From JAICNR01 sp035687725 (GTDB taxonomy: Bacteria; Gemmatimonadota; Gemmatimonadetes; JACCXV01; JAHWKZ01): a stretch of 33,459 nt of DNA. Each line of letters starts with the position of its first letter. Positions within the stretch are counted from its first letter, which is position 1. Shown piece after piece: positions 7,014 to 14,990 of the stretch. The notes below the pieces were generated by a model. The model saw only the letters and a list, made by a program, of their open reading frames with translations. It had not been told where the DNA came from and did not search any database. The position numbers and the translations under genes were made by a program. The stretch lies in contig DASRVB010000037.1 of NCBI GenBank assembly GCA_035687725.1, positions 1 to 33,459 on the forward strand, written 5' to 3'.

Positions 7014-7831
7014 CGGCGTCTTCTCAATTGCATTCGTATGTTTAGAAGAGTGTCTGAAGATGCAGTCTCGTCCAGCCCGGAGAAGTCCTGCTGTTGTAAG
7101 GCGGCTAAGGCAGCATCGAGATCTCCTGAACCAATCTCATCCTGAGCTTCAACATCCTCCGCGTCAGGTCCATCGATCTCCTCGACCCGGGCCTCATCAA
7201 CAGGTCTGTCTGCAACGTTCGCGGAGATTGCTGCCTCGTCGGGTACCGCCGCAGCTCGCGCAATGAAGCCTGGTACAGAAACGAATAGCTCGGAGTGCTC
7301 TTCGGGAACACGACTGAGAATGGCTTGCTCGAGCACCGTGAGTGACGGCATTGAGACTACGACAACGTGTTCAGTGTCCGGGATAATTGCAGGATGGAAG
7401 TGATCGACTGCTTGAAAGTCATCATGATCAAGAGAACCACCACCATAGAAGACCGAAGCCGTGGCCACCTCGAGCATCTCAGTTGTGAACATCCGTTGTG
7501 CAAGGATTTGGGTCCCGTATCGAAACTCGGTTAACACCGGCATGTCATTCAGTGACTCGGAGAGGTTCTCCCGCCCGCGAGATACTGCGGCAAGTTCCCT
7601 GGCGATCGTGTTACGGTATCGACGAAGTGCCGAGTAATCCTTTCTTTGCGCGGCAGACTTTATCTGTTCGAGTAACGGAGAGCCCTGTTTGGCTACGAGG
7701 CACGTCACCGTCCCGGACGGTGTCAGCGACCCTGGTTGCGCGGGAACACCTTCCAACAGGATTATTTCGGGCGACGAATAGCGAAGACTTCGTCCGAGTA
7801 GCTCGGGAATTGACGAGGACGTCCTATTCAT
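7010..7831 (-). CDS. Uncharacterised protein, first gene of the low-GC operon
   Basis: A 273-residue protein that I do not recognise. It has no signal peptide or membrane helix and a single cysteine (in VTCLV). Roughly residues 20-190 look like a mixed folded domain, including a basic helical stretch (LLEQIKSAAQRKDYSALRRY) and a later VVVVSMPSLTVLEQAIL segment. About residues 195-260 are acidic and low in complexity (VEEIDGPDAEDVEAQDE), and the C-terminus ends in RMQLRRRR. ATG 7831 has a GAGAG element seven bases before it; a TTG at 7843 would add four residues. Its stop overlaps the start of the WTFFAP gene. Position at the head of a two-membrane-protein operon would suit a substrate, precursor or regulator, but the sequence does not settle which. 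Confidence 0.6.
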   Translation of the reverse strand: MNRTSSSIPELLGRSLRYSSPEIILLEGVPAQPGSLTPSGTVTCLVAKQGSPLLEQIKSAAQRKDYSALRRYRNTIARELAAVSRGRENLSESLNDMPVLTEFRYGTQILAQRMFTTEMLEVATASVFYGGGSLDHDDFQAVDHFHPAIIPDTEHVVVVSMPSLTVLEQAILSRVPEEHSELFVSVPGFIARAAAVPDEAAISANVADRPVDEARVEEIDGPDAEDVEAQDEIGSGDLDAALAALQQQDFSGLDETASSDTLLNIRMQLRRRR

Positions 7832-7898
7832 AGAGTCTCTCAAGCTACTCAGTGTGACAAACTCGCCGAAGCAGACTCAGAAATCGCGAATATACACG

Positions 7899-7909
7899 TG
7901 CACAGTGCA
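7899..7909. promoter_or_regulatory. Short palindrome in divergent region, possible operator
   Basis: TGCAC-A-GTGCA is a perfect 5-base inverted repeat in the 236-base gap between the low-GC operon and the cytochrome gene. A minus-strand TATATT (7894-7889) sits next to it, so it could be an operator at a promoter for the leftward operon. Five-base palindromes also occur by chance. Confidence 0.25.
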
Positions 7910-7949
7910 TAGGGAGCTCGGGTCGCAACCGCACCCCAGGGCCGGCATG

Positions 7950-7977
7950 TTGCAATTTGTGCAGCAATGAGCATACT
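7950..7977 (+). promoter_or_regulatory. Possible promoter of the cytochrome gene
   Basis: TTGCAA (7950-7955) and CATACT (7972-7977) are separated by 16 bases, about 90 bases before the ATG at 8068. A second -10-like TATAGT lies at 7983-7988. Confidence 0.35.
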
Positions 7978-8067
7978 TGCCCTATAGTCAGGGTGCGGCA
8001 CGGGGACCCGGCGGGTGAAGCCTCGTGCAGGTGCGCTTCTGACGCGACTGGAACGGGGGGGGATGAA

Positions 8068-9303
8068 ATGATCGCCGAGACGATGGGCAACGTGACTCTT
8101 TCGATTCACAAGTATGTCCGTGTTGCGACGATGACGATTGTCGCATTGATCGCCGGAACCCTGATAGTCGGATGCGAGGAGAGGAACTCCGAGGAAGCGG
8201 AAGCCCCACCACCCGATACCGTCGCGACAGAGGAGACGTCGCCCGAACTCCTCACCGAAGGACAGCGCATTTTCCGCTTCGACACTTTCGGGGACGAGAA
8301 ATTCTGGACCGACACGCTGCGCATGAACGAAGTCGTCGAGCAGAACGTGGATCCGACGACAGCGCTCGGGGTGGGCCTGAAGGTAGACGCCGACGTGCTG
8401 CCGCCCGGAATCCTCGAGCAGGTCGACCTCACTAGTCCCGCGACCACCGTCGCATTGCTCAAGATGAACGCCGTCGTCGGCGTCCAGGCCACCGTGGACG
8501 AGAACGACCACATCACGAGGCTCGGCATCACCTGCGCTTTCTGTCACTCGACGGTCGACAACTCGGTCATGCCCGGAATCGGCCGGCGGATGGACGGCTG
8601 GCCCAACCGAGACCTCAATGTCGGCGCGATCATCGCCCTCTCACCGGCGGTGACGGCGGAGCAGAAGGCGGTCTACGAGTCGTGGGGCCCAGGCAAGTAC
8701 GATCCGCGCTTCAACTTCGATGGAAAGAGCACGCCCCTCGTACTCCCACCCGCGTATGGCCTGGCCGAGGTCGAGAACGAAACGTACACGGCGGAGGGGC
8801 CGATCTCGTACTGGAACGCCTACGTCGCCGTCACGCAGATGCATGGGCAGGGCAACTTCTCGGACGAGCGGCTCGGGATCGACGTCCAGCAATCGCCGGA
8901 CTTGGTCACCTCCAAGCTTCCCGCGTTGCGGGCGTACCAGCACAGTCTGCCGGCACCCCCGCCTCCGGCCGGGAGCTTCGACACCGCGGCCGCGGATCGC
9001 GGCCGCGCCCTGTTCGACAGGACATGCGCAAGCTGCCACGTAGGCGGCTCCGGGACCGACAACAACGACGGCACGTTGCACGCGCCGGCCGAAACCGGTG
9101 TCGACGGCGCCTACGCGGAGCGGACGGCAAACAAGGCGTACCGGACGACTCCGTTGCGGGGCCTGTGGCAGCACCCGCCATACTTCCACGACGGGAGCGC
9201 GACCACTTTGGCGGATGTCGTGGGACACTATACCCGAGTTCTTGCTCTCGAGTTGACGGCGGAAGAACAGGCAGATCTGGTGGAGTTTCTGAAGTCGCTC
9301 TGA
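8068..9303 (+). CDS. Di-heme cytochrome c lipoprotein, peroxidase/MauG-like
   Basis: A 411-residue exported protein with two c-type heme sites, CAFCH (about residues 156-160) and CASCH (about 320-324). The C-terminal part, with PPYFHDGSATTLADVVGHY, is typical of the cytochrome c peroxidase/MauG superfamily, where the second domain supplies a heme ligand and the substrate edge. The N-terminus has a hydrophobic helix ending in LIVGC, a lipobox, so the mature protein is probably membrane-tethered at Cys36 in the periplasm. ATG 8068 follows a G-rich ribosome-binding site; an upstream TTG at 7957 would add 37 Cys-rich residues before the signal and is rejected. The spacing between heme sites (about 160 residues) fits the family. 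Whether it is a peroxidase or an electron carrier cannot be told. Confidence 0.85.
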   Translation: MIAETMGNVTLSIHKYVRVATMTIVALIAGTLIVGCEERNSEEAEAPPPDTVATEETSPELLTEGQRIFRFDTFGDEKFWTDTLRMNEVVEQNVDPTTALGVGLKVDADVLPPGILEQVDLTSPATTVALLKMNAVVGVQATVDENDHITRLGITCAFCHSTVDNSVMPGIGRRMDGWPNRDLNVGAIIALSPAVTAEQKAVYESWGPGKYDPRFNFDGKSTPLVLPPAYGLAEVENETYTAEGPISYWNAYVAVTQMHGQGNFSDERLGIDVQQSPDLVTSKLPALRAYQHSLPAPPPPAGSFDTAAADRGRALFDRTCASCHVGGSGTDNNDGTLHAPAETGVDGAYAERTANKAYRTTPLRGLWQHPPYFHDGSATTLADVVGHYTRVLALELTAEEQADLVEFLKSL

Positions 9304-9336
9304 TCCGGGATCTGGAACCCCGACGACAGTTTCTCC

Positions 9337-10350
9337 TCAGGATGGGGGAATCTTCTCGAGGTACCCCAGGTCGAGAGCCTCGCGCACCATCGCCATCGTG
9401 ATCCGGGCCGTCTCCCGAGCGCGCTCGGTACCGGCGGCCAATGCATCACGGACGAGTCTCATATCCGCTTCGTAATGAGCACGGCGTTCCCGGATCGGGT
9501 CCAGGAACGCGTTCAAAGCCGCGGCGAGTTTCTGCTTGACTTCGACGTCGCCGACGGCGCCGCGGCGATATCGGTCCTCGAGGTCGGCCACCTCCTCCCG
9601 GTCAGGGTTGAACAGGTCGTGGTACAGGAAGACGGGGTTCCCTTCGACATGGCCGGGATCCGTGGCCCGAAGACGCGTCGGATCGGTGTACATGGATCGG
9701 ACCTTCTCGTTCACGACCGCCGGCGTATCCTTGAGATAGATCGCGTTGTCCCGCGACTTGCTCATCTTGGCGTGGCCGTCAATCCCCACCAGTCGCGGCG
9801 CTCGTCCCACGAGACCTTCGGGCTCGGGGAAGACCACTTTGAGTTGCCGATTGAAGCGACGCGCCACCTCCCGGGCGAGCTCGAGATGGGGCAGCTGATC
9901 CTCGCCGACCGGAACCAGGTGGGCGCGGTGCATCAGAATGTTGGCCACCTGCATGATCGGATATGTGAAGAATGCCACCGGCACGGATCTCCCCCCAAGC
10001 TCACGGATCTCCGCCTTGAGGGTTGGATTTCGTTGGAGCCTGCCCATCGGCACAAACCAGCTCAACCATAGAGTCAGTTCAGCGTATTCGGGAACGAGGC
10101 TTTCGATGACGAAGGAGCTGCGCTCGGGATCGAGCCCGACCGCCAGCCAGTCAAGCGTTACCTCCCACACTGCAGCCCGCACGCGGGCCAGGTCGTCGGC
10201 ATAATCGGAGACCTGGTAATCGGCGATCAGGAAGTAGCAGTCGTACTCTGATTGCAACCTCACCCAGCTCTCGAGCGCGCCCGCATAATGGCCGAGGTGC
10301 AAAGGGCCGGTGGGCCGAATCCCCGTCAGTATCCGCTGCTTGCCTTCCAA
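9337..10350 (-). CDS. trpS: Tryptophan--tRNA ligase
   Basis: A class I aminoacyl-tRNA synthetase that charges tRNA-Trp. The 337-residue protein matches the bacterial TrpS length (E. coli 334). It has the N-terminal ILTGIRPTGPLHLGHYAGAL with the HIGH-type signature near residues 17-21 and KMSKS at about 195-199 (AKMSKSRDN). The start is TTG 10350; the frame upstream has no ATG or GTG before a stop, and GGAGG lies about 15 bases before, which is a long spacing. It is downstream of the AhpD-like gene on the same strand and convergent with the cytochrome gene. No T-box or other tryptophan-sensing leader is visible before it. Confidence 0.95.
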   Translation of the reverse strand: MEGKQRILTGIRPTGPLHLGHYAGALESWVRLQSEYDCYFLIADYQVSDYADDLARVRAAVWEVTLDWLAVGLDPERSSFVIESLVPEYAELTLWLSWFVPMGRLQRNPTLKAEIRELGGRSVPVAFFTYPIMQVANILMHRAHLVPVGEDQLPHLELAREVARRFNRQLKVVFPEPEGLVGRAPRLVGIDGHAKMSKSRDNAIYLKDTPAVVNEKVRSMYTDPTRLRATDPGHVEGNPVFLYHDLFNPDREEVADLEDRYRRGAVGDVEVKQKLAAALNAFLDPIRERRAHYEADMRLVRDALAAGTERARETARITMAMVREALDLGYLEKIPPS

Positions 10351-10443
10351 CGTGGCGATCTTCCGCCTCCGATCCGAGTCGAGAGCTCATCGCGTTCGCG
10401 AAAATCTTCGCGACCCTGCTGGCCACGGGAAACGGGGAGCCTG

Positions 10444-10785
10444 CTACGTCTCGTCGCCCTCCATGGCTTGAAGCGCGATCACCGAATGCGCGAACGCACC
10501 TCCCGCGCGCATCTCTGCGGCGACCCAGATCGCTTCCATGATTTCTTGCTCAGTCGCCCCTTCTCGACGAGCGCTCTTCGTGTGTCCGCGGATGCAGTAC
10601 GGGCACTCGGTTACGTGAGCCACCGCGACGGCGATAAGCTGTTTCGTCTTGGTATCCAGCGCGCCATCTGCGAACACCTGCCGGCCGAACTCGTGAAACG
10701 CTCGGGCGATGTCAGGGGCGAGTTCGCGCCGCTTCTGAGCGAGTCGTCCGCTCGGCGCCGGATACATGTGCGTGTGCTCTTCCAT
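10444..10785 (-). CDS. AhpD/carboxymuconolactone decarboxylase-family protein
   Basis: A 113-residue all-helical protein of the AhpD-like superfamily. The redox-active motif is CPYCIRGH, with Cys61 and Cys64 and the conserved His68, in the context VAVAHVTECPYCIRGHTKSA. Family members are small thiol-disulfide enzymes linked to peroxide defence, or decarboxylases; the two cysteines favour a peroxidase or reductase-like role. ATG 10785 follows a strong GAAAGGAG ribosome-binding site, so the 32 residues upstream in the same frame are not part of the protein. It may be cotranscribed with trpS 93 bases downstream. Confidence 0.88.
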   Translation of the reverse strand: MEEHTHMYPAPSGRLAQKRRELAPDIARAFHEFGRQVFADGALDTKTKQLIAVAVAHVTECPYCIRGHTKSARREGATEQEIMEAIWVAAEMRAGGAFAHSVIALQAMEGDET

Positions 10786-10938
10786 TCTGCGCTCCTTTCG
10801 GCATGGATCACTCGCGGACGCCGTGTGTGGGCCTCCACGCACAGCTCTTGCGCGTCTTCGAGGGCCGGGCCGTACGAGCATCGCATTGAGAGGACGGGTC
10901 TGGCCTTGTCTGGCCAGGGAAACGATTCGGTCAACGCC

Positions 10939-11871
10939 TCAGGCCGTAATCGGGGAGGATTGGCGCACACGCTCGAAGATCGTCACCCATCCGCGGTAGC
11001 GCTCGGCTATTCGGGAGGCAGCCTCCTGGAAGGTCGCCCGTTTCGCCACGTAGTCGGCCACAGGCTCCCAGAACGTAGTGCGCCCCACCGCGAACCCGAT
11101 GAATCCCTGGACGGAGGCGGCGGTCTCGAGCCAACCCGTGACCCTCTCCTCATCGACTCCGCGCCCAAGGACTATGCAACCGACTCCGTGTCGGCCATCG
11201 CGCCGCGCCGTACCGACGAGCAGCTCGCAGTCCTCGCGGCGGTCGAGTCCTTCGATTTTCCAGATGTCCGGCTCGACTCCCGCATCCTGCAACGTGCTGA
11301 TGGCCCGGAGCATCAGTCCGGGTCTCATCAGCCGATCGTAGGCCGCCTCATCTCCGCGGACTCGCTCCTTCTGCTCTTCCGTGGCGGGCACCAGCAGCTC
11401 GAACATGAACAGTCGATCCGCGGCCCGACAATACTCGGAGAGCTGCCTGAGTCTGGCCGTCTGCCGCTGGTTCAAGGCCGCGTCTCCGTCGGGGTTGTAG
11501 CGCACCAGGGCTTTCGCGAACGTCGGCTCGAACGCTTCGATGTGCTCCGCGAACGACGGGCCGTACTCGAACTCGAACTCGTGCGATCCACTCTTCTCGG
11601 TGGATAGTGCGGTCACATATCCATGCCTGGCTGCATCCCGGAGGATGCCGGCGCCGAACTCCTCGTCTACCAGGATGCCAGCCCAGGCAGCCGGCACGCC
11701 GTGGTCGAGGGCCTGCCGGAATCCGTCGTAGATCACCTGCTTGCTATCGATTACGGCTTCGCGTTGTTCGGCAGTCAGCGGAGGCGCGACATGGAACATG
11801 CCGGTGAGGTACGAATGACGATGATCGAACGGCAGCAAGTACAGTGGTCGGCCATAGCCAGGTTTCATCAT
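10939..11871 (-). CDS. DUF2090 family protein (IolC C-terminal aldolase-like)
   Basis: A 310-residue protein of the DUF2090 family, which includes the C-terminal aldolase part of the myo-inositol catabolic protein IolC/IolJ. The start MMKPGYGRPLYLLPFDHRHS has the characteristic LLPFDHR strand; later segments KALVRYNPDGD, LFMFELLVP, IWKIEG and GCIVLGRG look like successive strands of a TIM barrel. There is no N-terminal kinase domain, so it is not a full IolC fusion. ATG 11871 (or 11868) follows GGGAG at a good distance; the longer open frame to 12060 is antisense to the next gene. No other inositol gene lies in the window, so the substrate is unknown, but a sugar-phosphate aldolase is likely. 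Confidence 0.8.
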   Translation of the reverse strand: MMKPGYGRPLYLLPFDHRHSYLTGMFHVAPPLTAEQREAVIDSKQVIYDGFRQALDHGVPAAWAGILVDEEFGAGILRDAARHGYVTALSTEKSGSHEFEFEYGPSFAEHIEAFEPTFAKALVRYNPDGDAALNQRQTARLRQLSEYCRAADRLFMFELLVPATEEQKERVRGDEAAYDRLMRPGLMLRAISTLQDAGVEPDIWKIEGLDRREDCELLVGTARRDGRHGVGCIVLGRGVDEERVTGWLETAASVQGFIGFAVGRTTFWEPVADYVAKRATFQEAASRIAERYRGWVTIFERVRQSSPITA

Positions 11872-11950
11872 GTGTTCTCCCGAAGGGGACGATAGCCGAA
11901 GTGAGGGAATGCGCCCAGCCTGCGGCGCTTCTATCTTTCGCGAGGTAACG

Positions 11951-14857
11951 ATGACCTTCCTCCACAATCTCCGATCGCCGGCCGCCCCTTTGGCGGCTGT
12001 CATGATTGTCGCGGTTCTCGCTTCTGCTGCGCTCCTCGCCAGGGGATCCCAGGATCGCAACTACCCCGATTACGTCGGAGAGATCGAGAGCCTCGGCGTC
12101 CCACTCGACATGCACATGACCCCTTCCACGAACCTGTGGCGGGAGGGAAATCTCCTCTATGGTGAAGCCGTGGAAGGTGGGACCAACCGGGGGCCATTCT
12201 ACGTGTACGACCTGACCTCCGGCAGCGTGCAGTATAGCGGTAACTCCGACATCCACACCGGCTTTCGCAACATCGCCGTGGATGCCCGCGGGAACGCCTA
12301 CTTCTCGGTCAACACGACCGGGCTCGCGCGATACGATCCGCGATCCAACTCGGTCACGATCCTGTCCGCCGCATTCGGGAGCGGGTTTCTGAGGGCATCG
12401 ACGGGTGAGACCTCATCGGGCTGGATGTACCTGGCGACGGCTCAGCCGAACCGACTGTACCGTTTTCGGCCGTCGACCGAGGTACTCGAGGACCTTGGGG
12501 CCCTGCCCGGATACACCGCCCACATCGAGCTCGACCCGGAAGAGCGCTACGTCTATTACATGCCGTATGCCCACGGGAGGGCGTACCAGCATGGCGCCCC
12601 CATCTATCGATTCGACGTTCAGACGCTCGAGCACGAGGTGATCGTGTCGTTGAACGATGAGATCGAACGTCGATACAACTATCGGATCGGAGGCGCATAT
12701 GCGCTCGATATCGACGCCGAGGGGGAGCATTTGTTCCTCAGCCTGAACGCCGTCGACCTGAACCGTGATCCCCAGCCGAAGAGTGGTTTCGGCGATCCTG
12801 TCCTGGTGCTCCTGCAGATTCCAACGGCGAGCCGTTCGGAGGCGGGTTACCCGGGAGGGACTTCCGAACCCCCCCGAGTGAGTGCCCCACGATTCGCCTT
12901 CACCGATGTATCGGATGCGACCGGGATCGGAACGCTTCTCGCGGGAGCCTATCTGCACACAGCGTCCTGGGGTGATGCCGATGGAGACGGTCTTCAGGAC
13001 CTCTTCGCCGGCACGTTCGCATCGCGTACTACCTCGCTACCCGCTTGGCTGCTGCTCAACCGCGGCGGCGTCTTCGAGGACTCCGGTCAAGCCTCGCTCG
13101 CGATCAGGGGCCGCGCTTCGGGCTCGGTGTTTGCCGATTTCGACAACGATGGCGACCTCGACCTCTTCGTTTCCAACAACGCCATCCAGCGCGGATCGGG
13201 CAGCCAGGTCGAGCCCTCGCGGCTGTTCAGCAACGATCACGGAACGTTTACGGACGTCACGGCCGGCTCCGGGATCGGCGCACAGGCGAGCAACGGACGC
13301 CAGGCCGGGGTGCTCGATTACGACGGGGATGGCCTGCTGGACCTGTTCATCGTGGCGGACAACCTGCGCGGCTCGGGTCCCACGGTGCTGCTCAGAAACC
13401 AGGGGGGTCTACGCTTCGCCGACGTGACCGCCGCCGCCCGTCTGCCGGCCGACATCCACGGCTTGGGGCTCGCCATCGGCGACGTCACCGGTGACGGCTG
13501 GGCTGACATCTTCGTGGCCGGCGAATCCAACCAGAAGCGGCCCAACCGCAACTTCCTGTTCTTGTCGAGCGGGGATGGGTACTTCCGCCGGCTGACGACG
13601 GGTGTCTTCGATTGGTCCCCATTCACGCATGGAGACGAGGACTGGGTCTCCGGCGCGGCGATGGCCGATCTGAACCGCGATGCCCGCCTGGATCTCGTCG
13701 TGGGGCACCATTTCGGGAGCTCCACCGATCGAGGGATCGGGACGAAGATTCGCGTTTACATGAACCGGGGAACGAACTCCGCCGGCGCCCCGATTTTCGA
13801 GGACGTCACGGACGCAGCGGGGATTCCGCCGATCGTGTCGAAGCAGCCGCATGTCGAAGTCCAGGATTTCGACAACGACGGGTGGCCAGACCTGTATACG
13901 TCGGTGCTCGTCGGTGGGACGGCCGGACCCGTTCCCCTCATCTTCGCGCACTCCGGCAATCCGTCCGATCCGGTGTTCGAGCCCCCGGTCCCCGTTCGAT
14001 CCCTGTCAGATCCGCGGTACTACGCGGGCGGGCCCACGGCCGACTTCGACAACGACGGTCGCATGGACATCTTCCTCTCGGAGTGGCGGTCGTCTCTCGG
14101 CACACCATCGACGTCGGTGCTGCTGAAGAATACAGGGGCGAGCGGCAACTGGTTGCAGGTCGTGGTCGAGGGTGATCCGGGGCGCGGTGAGAACCGGATG
14201 GGAGTCGGAGCCGTCGTGACGGTGCGGGATCCGGCGAACGGTCGGCTGGTCGGAGTTCGCGAGATCAGTCCCTCGTACGGCTGGTCCTCGTCGCAGCCGG
14301 CCATTGCCCATTTCGGCCTGGGGTCGCTGGAACGCGTGGACGTGACGCTCCAGATGCCGTTCGGCGGCCGGAGCGCGAGCCGCGAAGGAGTGGCCGCCAA
14401 CCAGCGCGTGCGCCTGCCGTCTGGTGGGGCGGCGACGGCAGCGCATCTTCAGCCGGGCGGCGACGGCACCGCTCACGAGTCTTCGCAGATCGTATACTTC
14501 GCTCCGTTCCCATTGCCCTCGTACGCGGGCAACCCGTGGTCCACGTGGGGCGGCGCACTCTTCGCGAGCAATGGAAGGTTCTACGCCGCCATCAGCGATC
14601 ACCGGACGATAGATGGCAACTCCTACCTGTTCGAGTTCGATCCCGCCACCAGGAAACTCGAGGCCGTGGGAGACGCGCTGTCCGCCGTACCTCATGTCCA
14701 GGGGGAGTATGGACACGGCAAGATCCACAGCCAGATCAACGAATCGCGCGACGGATATCTCTACATGGCGACGTACCGCGGCTCGCGCAGGGGAATCGCC
14801 TTTACGGCCACCTTCCGCGGCGGAGTCATCCTCCGCTATCCACTGGCTTCGCGATAG
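11951..14857 (+). CDS. Secreted beta-propeller/FG-GAP/ASPIC-UnbV protein
   Basis: A 968-residue exported protein. Residues 1-35 form a signal peptide or anchor. Residues about 45-320 look like propeller blades (FYVYDLTSG, GLARYDPRSN, RLYRFRPSTE). About 340-710 hold at least six calcium-binding FG-GAP/VCBS repeats (DADGDGLQDLF, DFDNDGDLDLF, DYDGDGLLDLF, DVTGDGWADIF, DFDNDGWPDLY, DFDNDGRMDIF). About 730-815 is an ASPIC/UnbV domain (NWLQVVVEGD, ISPSYGWSSSQP). The last 120 residues return to propeller-like sequence (YLFEFDPATRKLEAVG, GKIHSQINESRDGYLYMATY). Such proteins are usually surface-exposed and involved in adhesion or polymer binding; the function here is not known. ATG 11951 follows GAGGT. 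Confidence 0.82.
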   Translation: MTFLHNLRSPAAPLAAVMIVAVLASAALLARGSQDRNYPDYVGEIESLGVPLDMHMTPSTNLWREGNLLYGEAVEGGTNRGPFYVYDLTSGSVQYSGNSDIHTGFRNIAVDARGNAYFSVNTTGLARYDPRSNSVTILSAAFGSGFLRASTGETSSGWMYLATAQPNRLYRFRPSTEVLEDLGALPGYTAHIELDPEERYVYYMPYAHGRAYQHGAPIYRFDVQTLEHEVIVSLNDEIERRYNYRIGGAYALDIDAEGEHLFLSLNAVDLNRDPQPKSGFGDPVLVLLQIPTASRSEAGYPGGTSEPPRVSAPRFAFTDVSDATGIGTLLAGAYLHTASWGDADGDGLQDLFAGTFASRTTSLPAWLLLNRGGVFEDSGQASLAIRGRASGSVFADFDNDGDLDLFVSNNAIQRGSGSQVEPSRLFSNDHGTFTDVTAGSGIGAQASNGRQAGVLDYDGDGLLDLFIVADNLRGSGPTVLLRNQGGLRFADVTAAARLPADIHGLGLAIGDVTGDGWADIFVAGESNQKRPNRNFLFLSSGDGYFRRLTTGVFDWSPFTHGDEDWVSGAAMADLNRDARLDLVVGHHFGSSTDRGIGTKIRVYMNRGTNSAGAPIFEDVTDAAGIPPIVSKQPHVEVQDFDNDGWPDLYTSVLVGGTAGPVPLIFAHSGNPSDPVFEPPVPVRSLSDPRYYAGGPTADFDNDGRMDIFLSEWRSSLGTPSTSVLLKNTGASGNWLQVVVEGDPGRGENRMGVGAVVTVRDPANGRLVGVREISPSYGWSSSQPAIAHFGLGSLERVDVTLQMPFGGRSASREGVAANQRVRLPSGGAATAAHLQPGGDGTAHESSQIVYFAPFPLPSYAGNPWSTWGGALFASNGRFYAAISDHRTIDGNSYLFEFDPATRKLEAVGDALSAVPHVQGEYGHGKIHSQINESRDGYLYMATYRGSRRGIAFTATFRGGVILRYPLASR

Positions 14858-14888
14858 AAGGCCGCTCGTCGGCATTCGTGTCCAGCAG

Positions 14889-14917
14889 GGGACAAAACCC
14901 GGCCGGGAGTGTATATT
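14889..14917 (+). promoter_or_regulatory. Putative promoter upstream of typA
   Basis: GGGACA (14889-14894) and TATATT (14912-14917) are spaced by 17 bases. The expected start point, near 14924, lies about 14 bases before the terminator hairpin at 14938. Confidence 0.5.
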
Positions 14918-14937
14918 ATCCCGGCTGAGAGACCGCC

Positions 14938-14965
14938 GCGCCCCCGGCCAGGGGCGCTTCTTTTT
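14938..14965 (+). terminator. Rho-independent terminator between the propeller gene and typA
   Basis: A seven-base-pair GC stem (GCGCCCC 14938-14944 with GGGGCGC 14951-14957), a six-base loop and TTCTTTTT form a standard terminator. It sits between the putative typA promoter and the typA start, so it may end the upstream transcript or act on typA's own leader. Confidence 0.75.
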
Positions 14966-14990
14966 GCCCATTGAACGCAGCGCGAGAGAC

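Noticed and set aside
10351..10443. T-box or tryptophan attenuator before trpS
   Set aside because: No T-box sequence, no leader peptide with tandem Trp codons and no terminator/antiterminator pair seen in the 93 bases.
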